From Ectothiorhodospiraceae bacterium (GTDB lineage: Bacteria > Pseudomonadota > Gammaproteobacteria > HK1), in assembly GCA_024234875.1 (NCBI GenBank), contig JACKNM010000011.1, forward strand, positions 62,001-126,000: 64,000 nucleotides of DNA, given 5' to 3'. Below the pieces are notes generated by a model. It worked only from the letters and a program-made list of their open reading frames with translations, was not told where the DNA came from and did no database searches. Below, in pieces: positions 8,429-15,951 of this stretch. The stretch's first letter is position 1; each line of letters opens with the position of its first letter. A program made the translations under genes and the position numbers.

Positions 8429-9184
8429 ATGCGTGAGTTCCCGGTCAACCGGCTCAGGGCGACCATCGCCGCGGGGCAGGTCGGGGTGATCGCCAACGGG
8501 CCGAACACCCCCGACCTCTGTGATTTCCTCGGCCAGTTCGGCTTCGACGGCGCGTTCGTCGATCTCGAGCACGGCGGGCACGACTGGGGTGAGCTCGCCG
8601 ACGCCGGGCGTGCGTGCGAGCTGTGGGGCATGACCTGCGTGGTGCGCGTCAATCGGTTGGACGAGGCCCAGATCCTGCGGGCGCTGGACCTCGGCGCCGC
8701 TGCGGTCATGGTGCCGCACGTCGTCGACGTCGAGGACGCGCGGCGGGCCGCTCGCGCCTGCCGCTACCCGCCGGCCGGGGTACGTGGCGTCGCCGGCAGC
8801 CGCCGGGCCTACGGCGTCGACGACTACTTCCGTCGCGCCGACGCCGAGGTGCAGTGCATCGCGTTGATCGAGGACGCCGAGGCGGTGGAGAACATCGACG
8901 CGCTGCTGGCGGTCGAGGGTATCGACGTCTGGTACGTCGCGCCCTCGGATCTCGCGGCGAGCCTCGGCCATGTGGGCGCGCCCGAGCACGCGGCGGTGCA
9001 ACGGGCACTCGCGCGAGCGCTGGAGTCGATCGTCGCTGCCGGTCAGGTCGCCGGCACCCTGGTCCACGACGGTAACGTCGAGCGATTCCTCGACATGGGT
9101 GTGCGCTGCGTCGGCGTGCCGTGGCCGGCGTGGGTCGCTCGTGGCGCGCGGGGGTTTCTCGAGCGCGTGCGGGGGCGCGGGTGA
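8429..9184 (+). CDS. HpcH/HpaI family aldolase
   Basis: A 251-residue class II (divalent metal) pyruvate-type aldolase. Visible motifs are FVDLEHGGHDWGEL, VVRVNR, the metal-ligand segment IALIEDAEAVENIDALL and VAPSDLAASLGH, in family order. These enzymes cleave or form C-C bonds of 4-hydroxy-2-oxo acids to give pyruvate and an aldehyde. The ATG follows GGAGGACG. Its TGA overlaps the GTG of the TmpA-like gene by two bases, so aldolase, dioxygenase and HD oxygenase are translated as one coupled unit. A second paralogue lies at 41736-42509. Confidence 0.88.
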   Translation: MREFPVNRLRATIAAGQVGVIANGPNTPDLCDFLGQFGFDGAFVDLEHGGHDWGELADAGRACELWGMTCVVRVNRLDEAQILRALDLGAAAVMVPHVVDVEDARRAARACRYPPAGVRGVAGSRRAYGVDDYFRRADAEVQCIALIEDAEAVENIDALLAVEGIDVWYVAPSDLAASLGHVGAPEHAAVQRALARALESIVAAGQVAGTLVHDGNVERFLDMGVRCVGVPWPAWVARGARGFLERVRGRG

Positions 9185-10362
9185 GCGCGCGCCCCGGCTT
9201 CGGCGGCGTCACCGAGGGCCCGATCGCCCTGGCCGGTGTCGACCTCGTCGACGGTGGCGCGGTGCTGCGTGCTCGCTGGGCCGATGGCGAGGCCGCGCGC
9301 TTCCACGCCGAGTGGCTGCGCGACTGTGCGCTCGACCCCGAGACCCGGTCCGCCGCCAACGGGCAGCGCCTCATCACCGTCCTCGACGTCGCGCCGCAGA
9401 CCCGGGTCACCCATGCACGGATCGACCAGGACCGGCTCGTGGTCGGGCTCGATCCGCCGGGGCGCGAGTTCGTCTTCCCCGGCGCGTGGCTACGCGAGCA
9501 TCGTTACGACATCCCTCGCCCGTCCGAGCCGGGTCGGGTCGCGCCGGGGGTGGCGACGTGGGACTGCACGCTCGGTGACGCGCTGCCGACGGAAACCTTC
9601 CCCCGGGCCCGCGACGACCGCCGGGCCCTCGCGCGATGGCTCGCCGGCTTTCGCGAGCGCGGCGTCGCGCTCATGCACGAGGTGCCGGCCCGCAGCGGGG
9701 CCTTGCTCGACGTCGTCGGGTTGTTCGGCTTCGTGCGCGAGACCAACTACGGGCGATGGTTCGAGGTGCGCGCCGAGGTCGACCCGGTCAATCTCGCCTA
9801 CACCAATCTCGGCCTGCAGGCCCACACCGACAACCCCTACCGCGATCCGGTGCCGACGCTCCAGCTCCTCGCCTGCCTGGAGAACTCGGTCGAGGGGGGC
9901 GAGTCGTCGGTGGTCGACGGCTTTCACGTGGTACGGACGCTGCGCGCGGAGGCGCCCGAGCACCTCGAGCTGCTCGCGCGCCACCCGGCACGGTTCGAGT
10001 ACGCGGGCTCTCCCGGCGTGCGCCTGCGCGCGCGGCGCCCGATGGTCGAGCTCGGACCGGACGGCGAGCTGCTCGCGGTGCGCTTCAACAGCCGCTCCAC
10101 CGCGCCGCTGATCGACGTGCCATTCGACCAGATGCGGGCGTACTACGCCGCGTACCGGCATTTCAGCGAGATCGTCGAGCGACCGTCGTCGCAGGTCTCC
10201 TTTCGGCTCGAGCCGGGGAGTCTCTTCATGGTCGACAACACCCGCGTGCTGCACGCTCGGCGCGCGTTCGCCGGTGCAGGGCGGCGCTGGCTGCAGGGCT
10301 GCTACGCCGACCGCGACGGGTTGCTCTCGACCCTCGCGACGCTGGAGGAGGACGTCGGATGA
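9181..10362 (+). CDS. tmpA: TmpA-like Fe(II)/2-oxoglutarate dioxygenase (gamma-butyrobetaine hydroxylase family)
   Basis: A 393-residue protein with an N-terminal DUF971-like domain (about 20-110) and a TauD-type catalytic domain with His215-x-Asp217 (AHTDNPYRDP), GGESSVVDGF and distal His358 (DNTRVLHARRAF). This matches gamma-butyrobetaine hydroxylases and TmpA, which hydroxylates 2-(trimethylamino)ethylphosphonate. The next gene, overlapping by ATGA, encodes a TmpB-like HD oxygenase, so TmpA is the better assignment. Oddly, the N-terminal domain shows only one Cys (Cys49, WLRDCALD) where the hydroxylase family usually has a zinc-binding C-x-C-x2-C cluster. The GTG start sits in the stop region of the aldolase gene. 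Confidence 0.75.
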   Translation: MSARPGFGGVTEGPIALAGVDLVDGGAVLRARWADGEAARFHAEWLRDCALDPETRSAANGQRLITVLDVAPQTRVTHARIDQDRLVVGLDPPGREFVFPGAWLREHRYDIPRPSEPGRVAPGVATWDCTLGDALPTETFPRARDDRRALARWLAGFRERGVALMHEVPARSGALLDVVGLFGFVRETNYGRWFEVRAEVDPVNLAYTNLGLQAHTDNPYRDPVPTLQLLACLENSVEGGESSVVDGFHVVRTLRAEAPEHLELLARHPARFEYAGSPGVRLRARRPMVELGPDGELLAVRFNSRSTAPLIDVPFDQMRAYYAAYRHFSEIVERPSSQVSFRLEPGSLFMVDNTRVLHARRAFAGAGRRWLQGCYADRDGLLSTLATLEEDVG

Positions 10363-10943
10363 CGACAGCACCAGACGGGGTCGTGCTGCGCGAGGTCGGT
10401 GATGGCGACTTCGTCGCGCTGCTCGCCGAGATCTTTCGCACCGAGGGCGCCGCGCAGTACCTCGGCGAGGCGGTGTCGATGTCCGAGCACATGCTGCAGA
10501 CCGCAGCCAACGCGCGCGCGGCGGGCGAGCCCGATGCGCTGGTCGTCGCCTGCCTGCTGCACGACATCGGCCACTTCGCCAATGCGCAGGCCGCCGCCGA
10601 CGACTGGCACCGCCGACACGACGAGGCGGGTGGCGCCTTTCTTCTCGGCCGCTTCCCGCCCGAGGTCGTCGAGCCGGTGCGGCTGCACGTCGCGGCCAAG
10701 CGCTATCTCTGCGCCGTCGAGCCCACCTACCTCGATACGCTCTCACATGCCTCGGTGGAGACGCTGCGCGTGCAGGGTGGGCCGATGAGCGCGGACGAGG
10801 TGGCGGTGTTCGAGCGCAATCCGCACCACCGGGCCGCGGTGCGGCTGCGTCGCTACGAGGAGCAGGGCAAGCGTGAAGGCGCGGTCGCCGGTACCTTCGA
10901 CGATCACGCCCCGCTGGTGCGCCGGCTTCTCGTCACGCGCTGA
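10359..10943 (+). CDS. tmpB: TmpB/PhnZ-like HD-domain di-iron oxygenase
   Basis: A 194-residue HD-superfamily protein with the phosphonate-oxygenase layout: Tyr34 and Glu37 (YLGEAVS), His44 (SEHMLQ), His68-Asp69 (LLHDIGHF), His87 (RRHDEAGG) and His110 (VRLHVAAKRYL). In PhnZ and TmpB the Tyr/Glu pair gates the active site and the His/Asp residues bind a mixed-valence di-iron centre that cleaves the C-P bond of 1-hydroxyphosphonates. TmpB turns the TmpA product into glycine betaine and phosphate. Near the C-terminus, where an Asp ligand is expected, I read RYEEQGK (Glu167/168), which needs checking. It is coupled to the TmpA-like gene by ATGA. Confidence 0.78.
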   Translation: MTTAPDGVVLREVGDGDFVALLAEIFRTEGAAQYLGEAVSMSEHMLQTAANARAAGEPDALVVACLLHDIGHFANAQAAADDWHRRHDEAGGAFLLGRFPPEVVEPVRLHVAAKRYLCAVEPTYLDTLSHASVETLRVQGGPMSADEVAVFERNPHHRAAVRLRRYEEQGKREGAVAGTFDDHAPLVRRLLVTR

Positions 10944-10961
10944 TCGCGGCGCGGATTCGGC

Positions 10962-12482
10962 TCAGCGCACGATCTTCAGCTTCTGGCCCGGTCGGATGGG
11001 CGCGCCGCGGTCGAGGCCGTTCAGCACCATCAGACGGTCGAGCGCCGGACCCGGGTAGTCCATCAGCGCGCTCACCGCATCGAGGGTGTCGCCACGACGC
11101 ACCGTGTGCAGCCGCAGGTGCGCGGGCTGGATCCGGCTCGCCTCGGCGGCGGTGAGCTTGCGAAAGCTCCGGACGCTGCGCAGGAACTCGTCGTCGAGGG
11201 ATGCCGGGAGATTGCCCGGGGCGACGAACAGGAACCGGTACACGGTCCGCTCGTCGAACGCGACGGCGGCGAGTCGCAGGAACACCGCGCCGTCGTCGGT
11301 CCGCGCGTGCGCGTAGGCGGTCGCCGCCGGGAGGTCGCCCACCAGCAGTGGTCGCACCTCGCGCAGCTCGAGCTGGCGTCCCCACAGCGCGGTCAGGTAG
11401 CGCGTCATCGACATCGGCTGCGGCAGTCGATCGCCGGTGAAGCGAAGGCCGGCGCCGCCGGGTCCCCGCCCCACCACGCTGTCTGCGCCGTTGAGCAGGT
11501 GGTAGCCGCGCGGCGCGTCGAAGGCGAGGCGCAGCGGGGCGTGGACGAAGCGCCCGTCGCGCACGTAGCCGTCCTCGGGGCTGTCACCGTAGATCAGGCC
11601 ATCGATCTTCGCGAGGTAGATCTCGGCCGCGACGATGGGATCGTCCACCCTGCGTGCGGTCGCCGTGCGCAGCGCCCGGCCCACGCGGTCGGCGGTGCGC
11701 GGATGGGACGAGAAGAAGTCGAAGCCGCCCTGTTGCGCGCTCGCGCCGACCAGACGCGCCTCGAGATCGGCATGCGCCTCGAGCTTGCGCAGGAAGCTCG
11801 CGGCGGCGCGCGGCTCGAACCCGGCCCGCGCCATGAACTCGATGCCGAGCTGATCGGCCTCGTACTCGTCGTCGCGCGAGTACGCGCTCAGCAGCGCCGC
11901 GGCGCCGAGCTGCCCGGCCTGCATGGCGGCCTGACTGCCGGTCACCGCGCCGAGCACGAGCAGGCCGATTCCGGCCAGGGTGCCCCCGGCCTGGCGCTGC
12001 GCGCCGTGGCGGGCGACCACGTGCCCGATCTCGTGGCCGATGACGCCCGCGATCTCGGCCTCGGTGCTGGCGAGTGCCAGCAGCCCGCGCGTCACGTAGA
12101 CGTAGCCGCCGGGCAACGCGAAGGCGTTGACCACGGGGCTGTCCAGGACGGTGAACCGGAACTGCAGATCCCGCCGCCCGGTCGTGCGCGCGAGGAGCTG
12201 ACCGATGCTGTCGACGTACCTGGTCAGCGCCGGGTCGGCGTACTCGCCGCCGAACTGGGCGACGATCTTCGCGTGCTCCTCGGCGCCGACCTGCTTCTCC
12301 CGCTCCGGGGACATGAACAGGTCGAGGAGTCCCTGTGCGTTGGTCCCGTGGGGTGCAGCGGCGAGCGTGAGCACCAACAGGGCGAGCGACAGCACGCGGG
12401 CGGCGACGCGGCGAGGAGCAGTCTGCGAGGTGTCGGCGAGAGGCGCCGAGTGGGCCGGCGCCGAGCGCGAGGTCATTGTCAT
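10962..12482 (-). CDS. M48 family zinc metalloprotease with C-terminal LysM domain
   Basis: A 506-residue exported protease (BepA/YfgC type). A long basic n-region leads to a hydrophobic core at about 28-43 and a cleavage region near THGTNAQ-like residues 45-50. The zinc site is His150-Glu151-x2-His154 (GHEIGHVVARHG) with Glu206 in YSRDDEYEAD as third ligand. Residues about 455-506 form a LysM module (HTVRRGDTLD to RPGQKLKIV) that would bind peptidoglycan. The usual TPR domain of BepA is not evident; the middle region is unassigned. It is the last gene of a leftward set TpsB, FecR protein, M48, which suggests a quality-control role for outer-membrane or TPS proteins. A second in-frame ATG is at 12476. 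Confidence 0.85.
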   Translation of the reverse strand: MTMTSRSAPAHSAPLADTSQTAPRRVAARVLSLALLVLTLAAAPHGTNAQGLLDLFMSPEREKQVGAEEHAKIVAQFGGEYADPALTRYVDSIGQLLARTTGRRDLQFRFTVLDSPVVNAFALPGGYVYVTRGLLALASTEAEIAGVIGHEIGHVVARHGAQRQAGGTLAGIGLLVLGAVTGSQAAMQAGQLGAAALLSAYSRDDEYEADQLGIEFMARAGFEPRAAASFLRKLEAHADLEARLVGASAQQGGFDFFSSHPRTADRVGRALRTATARRVDDPIVAAEIYLAKIDGLIYGDSPEDGYVRDGRFVHAPLRLAFDAPRGYHLLNGADSVVGRGPGGAGLRFTGDRLPQPMSMTRYLTALWGRQLELREVRPLLVGDLPAATAYAHARTDDGAVFLRLAAVAFDERTVYRFLFVAPGNLPASLDDEFLRSVRSFRKLTAAEASRIQPAHLRLHTVRRGDTLDAVSALMDYPGPALDRLMVLNGLDRGAPIRPGQKLKIVR

Positions 12483-12555
12483 CGGGACGTCGAATTCCGA
12501 CCGCGTCGCGGGTCGCGACTCATTCGTTGGACCCGCCGTCGGCGACGCGGTTCGG

Positions 12556-14148
12556 CTACTGCGCGACGCAGCTCAACTCGTCGGCGACGTTGCCGGCATC
12601 GCGCAGCAGGCGCGGGTCGGTGAGCTCGAGCGTCGGGTTGATGTTGAGACGGTCGAGGATCTGCCAGTCCTGCATCGTCGTGCGCGTGATCGCCTGATCG
12701 TCGGCCACCACGGTCTCGCCGAACGCCACGTCCAGCTGCTCGTTGGTGCCCTCGCGCTGAACCACGACGTGGTCGCCCTCGCGGTTGATCGAGGTCCACA
12801 GCGCCGGGCGTGGCTCCTCCTGGGTGGCCGCGAGGAGGTTCGGGTCGACCTCGATGGTCTCGGGCGGCGGCGGCAGCTCGCGCAACAGCGCCGGCGGCAG
12901 GGTCACCCCGAACTGGGGCACGGCCATGCCCGGGCCGAGGAAGCCGATGCCGTTCGTCGGCACACGGACCTCGTTGCCGTCACCGAGCAGGAAGAACAGC
13001 TGGCCCTCGCCGCGCAGCGCCACGAACAGGCCGTTGGGGGTGGGGCCCGCCTGGGTGCGAATCATCGACGGCTCCGGGCGCGGATCGGTGCGCCAGCCGA
13101 GCCGCGTGGCGCCGTCGGTACCGATGCTCGCCGAGCCACCGGCCCCACAGTCGCCCGAGCACAGGACGTCGAAGCTGGTGCCCCGCACGCCGATGGTGGC
13201 CACCGGTGTGGCGAGCTTGAAGCTGTCGGGGCGGGCCCGCGCGATGAGACCGGACACCGCGCGCAGGCCGCCACGCAGCAGCCGCAGCAACGCGCTCGAG
13301 TTCTCGGGACGCTCCGCGTCGTAGGTGTGGCGATCGATCTGGAATCGGGTGCTCGGCTGTAGCGAGATCCGGCTGCGGTCACGGAACGCCAACACCACCT
13401 GGCCGTTCGCCTCGGTCTCGACCGTGTCGCCCTCGTGGAGTGGTCCACCCACCGCGAGGGGGCGCTCGCGCCCGGTCGCGCCGACCACGCGTACCGTTCC
13501 GCGCACGAACGCGGCGCGTCCGACCACCATGGCGGGGCGCGACTCCGGAGTCTCGCCACGCTGGGCCAGGGCGCTCGCCTCGCGCGCGCAGTCGTCGGTG
13601 CAGAGGCGGGCGGAGAAATCCGTGCCGCGCACCCCGATGGTCGCCACCGGGGTGGCGAGACGGAACGATTCCGGGCGGCGCTGGGCGATGAGCCCGGTCA
13701 CCGCACGCAGACCGCCCTTGAACAGGCGCATGAACAGGCTCTCGCGTCCCGCTTCCTGTCCGTAGCCCTCGACCGTGAACACGGTATCGGGGCGCAACGT
13801 CACCTTGGTGCCGTCGTCGAAGTGGACGATGGCGAGGCTGCGCTTGCCGAGGGTGAGCACGTCGCCCTCGAAGATCGGGGTGCCGTTGCCCAGCAGCCTG
13901 ACCTGCCCCTCGCGCTCGGCCACCGCGGCGCCGCGCGCGTAGGCGGTGGCGCCGACCTTGGTCGCGGCGAGGGCCGAGGTGGCGAATCCCATGGTCGCCA
14001 GGCCCGATGCGAACAGGACCGACGCCGCCAAGGCGCATGCCGCCAGCACGCGCCGGCCGGTGCAGTTGAGCTTGTCCACGCGCGTCCTCGGACTCCCCGC
14101 GCCGGCCGGCCAGGCCAGCTTCTTGTTGATCTTCGCTCCGACGATCAC
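12556..14148 (-). CDS. Exported protein with two tandem FecR domains
   Basis: A 530-residue protein. A hydrophobic segment (about 33-60, ending in ATSALAA) acts as a signal peptide behind a long basic n-region; the true start could be the GTG at VDKLNC. Two FecR domains follow, about 145 residues apart, each with the run GLRAV(T/S)GLIA, then PVATIGVRGT. Each ends in a short Cys pair, RLCTDDC and VLCSGDC. The C-terminal 180 residues are unassigned and Pro-rich. There is no FecI sigma factor or TonB receptor nearby, so this is not an iron-signalling FecR; stand-alone exported FecR-domain proteins often accompany TPS loci. The start lies 31 bases after the TpsB stop, consistent with an operon. 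Confidence 0.82.
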   Translation of the reverse strand: MIVGAKINKKLAWPAGAGSPRTRVDKLNCTGRRVLAACALAASVLFASGLATMGFATSALAATKVGATAYARGAAVAEREGQVRLLGNGTPIFEGDVLTLGKRSLAIVHFDDGTKVTLRPDTVFTVEGYGQEAGRESLFMRLFKGGLRAVTGLIAQRRPESFRLATPVATIGVRGTDFSARLCTDDCAREASALAQRGETPESRPAMVVGRAAFVRGTVRVVGATGRERPLAVGGPLHEGDTVETEANGQVVLAFRDRSRISLQPSTRFQIDRHTYDAERPENSSALLRLLRGGLRAVSGLIARARPDSFKLATPVATIGVRGTSFDVLCSGDCGAGGSASIGTDGATRLGWRTDPRPEPSMIRTQAGPTPNGLFVALRGEGQLFFLLGDGNEVRVPTNGIGFLGPGMAVPQFGVTLPPALLRELPPPPETIEVDPNLLAATQEEPRPALWTSINREGDHVVVQREGTNEQLDVAFGETVVADDQAITRTTMQDWQILDRLNINPTLELTDPRLLRDAGNVADELSCVAQ

Positions 14149-14179
14149 CCCATCCCGGGCGGCATCCCGGGACCGGGGC

Positions 14180-15751
14180 TCAGTATCGAACCAGCACGTT
14201 CAGATGCCCGCGGGCGTCCTCGTCGCGGCGCGCCGTGCCCTCGAGCACCTTGCCGACGTCGAGACTCACCGCGACGCGGTCCTTGTACTGCCAACGCACG
14301 CCGACCCCCGTGCTCGCCAGCGCATCACGCGACGTGATACCCGGATTCGGCCGCTTGAGCTTGACGCTTCCGGTGTCGACGAAGAAGAGGAATCGCAGAT
14401 CGGTCCCCGCCGGAGGCGGCGCCCACAGCTCGAACGAGCCGCGCACGCCGTCGTCACCCGAGATCTGGCGCTCGTCGAAGCCGCGCACGGAGCTCGCGCC
14501 GCCCAGTCCGAACTGCTCGCCCGGGATCAACTCCTCGTTGGCGAGCTGGCCGTCGAAGATCGCGCGCAGCGCCCATTCGGCCGGCAACAGCACGTCGAAG
14601 GTGAGGCCGCCGCGGAACACGTCCCAGTGCGTGTCGGCGCCGGCCCGGTTGGCACGGTAGGCGGCGCCCTTGTTGCCGCCGCCGGACATCGTGTTGCGCG
14701 AGTAGCTGGCCCGGAATGTCGTCGACCAACCATCCCCGGCATACTCCCCCGAGTATCCGAGCGTCACCGGGCGGCTGCGTGCATCGACGCCGAGGTTCGC
14801 GCCGAAGGCGACGATCTGGTTGTCGAACAGCTTGTCGTCGAGAGCGACCGTCACGCGATGGTGCACGCCGTTCCAGCGTGGCAGGACGTGCTCGTACGAG
14901 ATCCCGGCGAATCGCCCGCGGCCGCTGACGTCGAACGTGTTCAGCACCGTCCCGGTGTCCACGTCGGAGCGGACGTAGTAGGCGCTGATCGAGCCACCGT
15001 GGCCGTAGAGCGGGATTCGGTAGGCGACCGCCGCCTGCTTGACCTGCGCGGCGTGGCCGGGGGAGGTGACGTAGTTGACCAGCAGGGTGTGATCGCGGTC
15101 GAAGAGGTTGGTCGCCTGCGCCCCGATGCCCATCCGCAGCGGCCCGGTCGACGCCGTGCCGGTGTTGTTGAGCGTGGCGAAGGCGCTGTAGGGCAGCCGG
15201 TCCTCGACCTGCACGTCAGCCTCGAGCGTCTCCGGCACGGTGTCGCTCTCGCGGAACCGCACCGCGATCTGCTTCGAGGGGTTTGCGTTGGCGAGATCGA
15301 GATCGCGGTAGAGCGCACGCGTCGACGGCACCGCCCCGGTGCGCAGCGAGGGCACGCTCGCGAGCACGTTCTCCTGCGAGAAGTGCTCGTTTCCGCGCAC
15401 CGTGACCGAGGACAGCTCGAAGGCCTTGACCTCGAGGCGGACCGTGCCGCCTTCCAGCGTCTGCGGCGGGAGGATTACCCGGTAGAACGAGAAGCCGCGG
15501 TCGCGGAGCTCGGCCTCGAGCGCATCGGCAGCGGCGAGCAGGCCGTCCACCCCCGACTGCGCCCCGACGTAGTCGCCGAGCACCGCATTGGTGCGCTCGG
15601 CGGATAGCGGGTTGTCGCCATCGACCTCGAAGCGGTCGACGCGAAACGTCGGCGCCGCCGGGGGCGACTGGGCAATGAGGTGTGGCGCGGCGAGCAACAA
15701 TGCCAGCGCGAGCATGGCCTCGAACGGCCGACGGCGGATGCCCCCCCTCAT
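14180..15751 (-). CDS. TpsB outer-membrane transporter (ShlB/FhaC/HecB family)
   Basis: A 523-residue two-partner secretion pore. A signal peptide (RRRPFEAMLALALLLAAPHLIAQ region) is followed by two POTRA domains (about 40-190, including the typical GGTVRLEVKAFELSSVTVRGN region) and a 16-strand barrel ending in VLVRY with a C-terminal aromatic Tyr. The barrel has the conserved L6-loop motif VRGF (SSVRGFDERQISGDDG). The ATG at 15751 follows GGGGAG; the frame is open 28 codons further but without a signal-like n-region. It is divergent from the giant TpsA gene, so the two encode exporter and passenger. FecR and M48 genes follow it. Confidence 0.93.
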   Translation of the reverse strand: MRGGIRRRPFEAMLALALLLAAPHLIAQSPPAAPTFRVDRFEVDGDNPLSAERTNAVLGDYVGAQSGVDGLLAAADALEAELRDRGFSFYRVILPPQTLEGGTVRLEVKAFELSSVTVRGNEHFSQENVLASVPSLRTGAVPSTRALYRDLDLANANPSKQIAVRFRESDTVPETLEADVQVEDRLPYSAFATLNNTGTASTGPLRMGIGAQATNLFDRDHTLLVNYVTSPGHAAQVKQAAVAYRIPLYGHGGSISAYYVRSDVDTGTVLNTFDVSGRGRFAGISYEHVLPRWNGVHHRVTVALDDKLFDNQIVAFGANLGVDARSRPVTLGYSGEYAGDGWSTTFRASYSRNTMSGGGNKGAAYRANRAGADTHWDVFRGGLTFDVLLPAEWALRAIFDGQLANEELIPGEQFGLGGASSVRGFDERQISGDDGVRGSFELWAPPPAGTDLRFLFFVDTGSVKLKRPNPGITSRDALASTGVGVRWQYKDRVAVSLDVGKVLEGTARRDEDARGHLNVLVRY

Positions 15752-15825
15752 CGCACGACTCCCCGGCGCGGCGGCACCGGCCAGGGCGCCGGCGCCAAAG
15801 TGTTGATCCAGGCCGATGACCGAAG

Positions 15826-15831
15826 ATGGTA
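15826..15831 (-). promoter_or_regulatory. Candidate extended -10 (TGCTACCAT) upstream of TpsB
   Basis: On the minus strand TACCAT is preceded by TGC, giving an extended -10 shape, 75 bases before the TpsB start. The same TACCAT hexamer recurs upstream of four other minus-strand genes in the window. No -35 box is apparent. Confidence 0.3.
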
Positions 15832-15918
15832 GCACAGCGGCCGGCCGGAATCGGCAGTGTATCCTCGCCGAGGCTCGCGTGGTGCGTGCGGTGCGTGCTC
15901 AACGCCACCCTGCGGGTT

Positions 15919-15924
15919 TAGAAT
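15919..15924 (+). promoter_or_regulatory. Candidate -10 (TAGAAT) of the TpsA gene
   Basis: TAGAAT is five of six to the -10 consensus and sits 28 bases before the TpsA ATG, in an otherwise GC-rich intergenic region. A weak -35 (TGCTCA) lies 17 bases upstream. Confidence 0.3.
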
Positions 15925-15951
15925 GTCGCGAGCACCAGCGAGGACGGCGTC

